From NCBI GenBank assembly GCA_008711295.1, contig VUYV01000044.1, forward strand, positions 3,831,723 to 3,895,722: a stretch of DNA of 64,000 nt. Direction: 5' to 3'. The stretch comes from Anarhynchus alexandrinus (taxonomy: Eukaryota > Chordata > Aves > Charadriiformes > Charadriidae). A model generated the notes under the pieces. It saw only the letters and a program-made list of their open reading frames with translations. It did not search any database and was not told where the DNA came from. Every line of letters begins with the position of its first letter. The first letter of the stretch is position 1. The position numbers and the translations under genes are program-made. Shown one piece after another: positions 63,791-64,000 of the stretch.

Positions 63791-63811
63791 TGTATTGTAA
63801 TATACAATACA
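63791..63811. repeat. Perfect 9-bp inverted repeat
   Basis: TGTATTGTA and its exact reverse complement TACAATACA are separated by three bases. The A/T-rich palindrome is followed at 63822 by AATAAA. It may be chance or a decayed element end. Confidence 0.7.
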
Positions 63812-64000
63812 TATTTATTGTAATAAAACTGGCAAGAAGCACATGTCACACCAGCCACTGCATGGAGAGCCACTGCGCAAAGTCAGGTAAAGTTCTCCTC
63901 ATCTTCCCATCAGTGGGAAAGAAGGTCTCTGATAACTCTGCTACTGATTGAATAACTGCTGGTTGATTGCAGGTCTAGTCTTTACATTAAGTAAATTATC

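Noticed and set aside
34506..64000. Search for DOK5 exons
   Set aside because: No PH or PTB domain segments were seen. In other vertebrates a large gene-poor interval precedes DOK5.
1..64000. CRISPR arrays, operons, ribosome binding sites and tRNA genes
   Set aside because: The sequence is vertebrate. No array of spaced repeats and no cloverleaf with A/B boxes could be recognised by eye.

Overview
The window is vertebrate nuclear DNA, almost certainly from a bird. Its genes have introns with GT/AG boundaries. It carries a CR1 retrotransposon 3' end finishing in the avian-type ATTCTATG repeats, and most of the rest is AT-rich non-coding DNA. Two genes can be read: CYP24A1 (vitamin D 24-hydroxylase, minus strand) and PFDN4 (prefoldin subunit 4, plus strand). 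They lie head to head, which matches the human 20q13.2 order (BCAS1 - CYP24A1 - PFDN4 - DOK5). No BCAS1 or DOK5 exon was recognised, so those neighbours probably lie outside the window.

Layout. Positions 1-10559 are intergenic, with one CR1 3' end (2160-2546), small GC-rich patches near 2.7, 9.6 and 10.3 kb, and short tandem repeats. Positions 10560-12744 are the probable CYP24A1 3' UTR. Ten CYP24A1 coding exons (human exons 2-11) run from 19450 down to 12745, and all splice phases join without a break. Exon 1 is not visible. It most likely lies in the 810-base assembly gap at 19509-20318, next to a GC-rich 45-bp minisatellite. Positions 20600-30650 form the non-coding spacer between the two 5' ends. 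A CpG island (about 31140-32090, broken by a second gap at 31445-31782) should hold the PFDN4 promoter and exon 1. PFDN4 exons 2-4 lie between 32486 and 34238, with a poly(A) signal at 34481. From 34.5 to 64 kb I find no supported gene, only a second CR1 3' end (45.8 kb), a frameshifted relic of another non-LTR retrotransposon ORF (52.2 kb) and a 55-bp tandem duplication (63.6 kb).

The two genes have unrelated jobs. CYP24A1 is an inducible mitochondrial P450 that inactivates vitamin D hormones. PFDN4 is a housekeeping subunit of the prefoldin co-chaperone. I found no new multi-gene system here. The points most worth a second look are the Ala-Gly pair in the CYP24A1 I-helix, the unresolved 45-bp minisatellite at the CYP24A1 5' end, and the retroelement relic at 52.2 kb.
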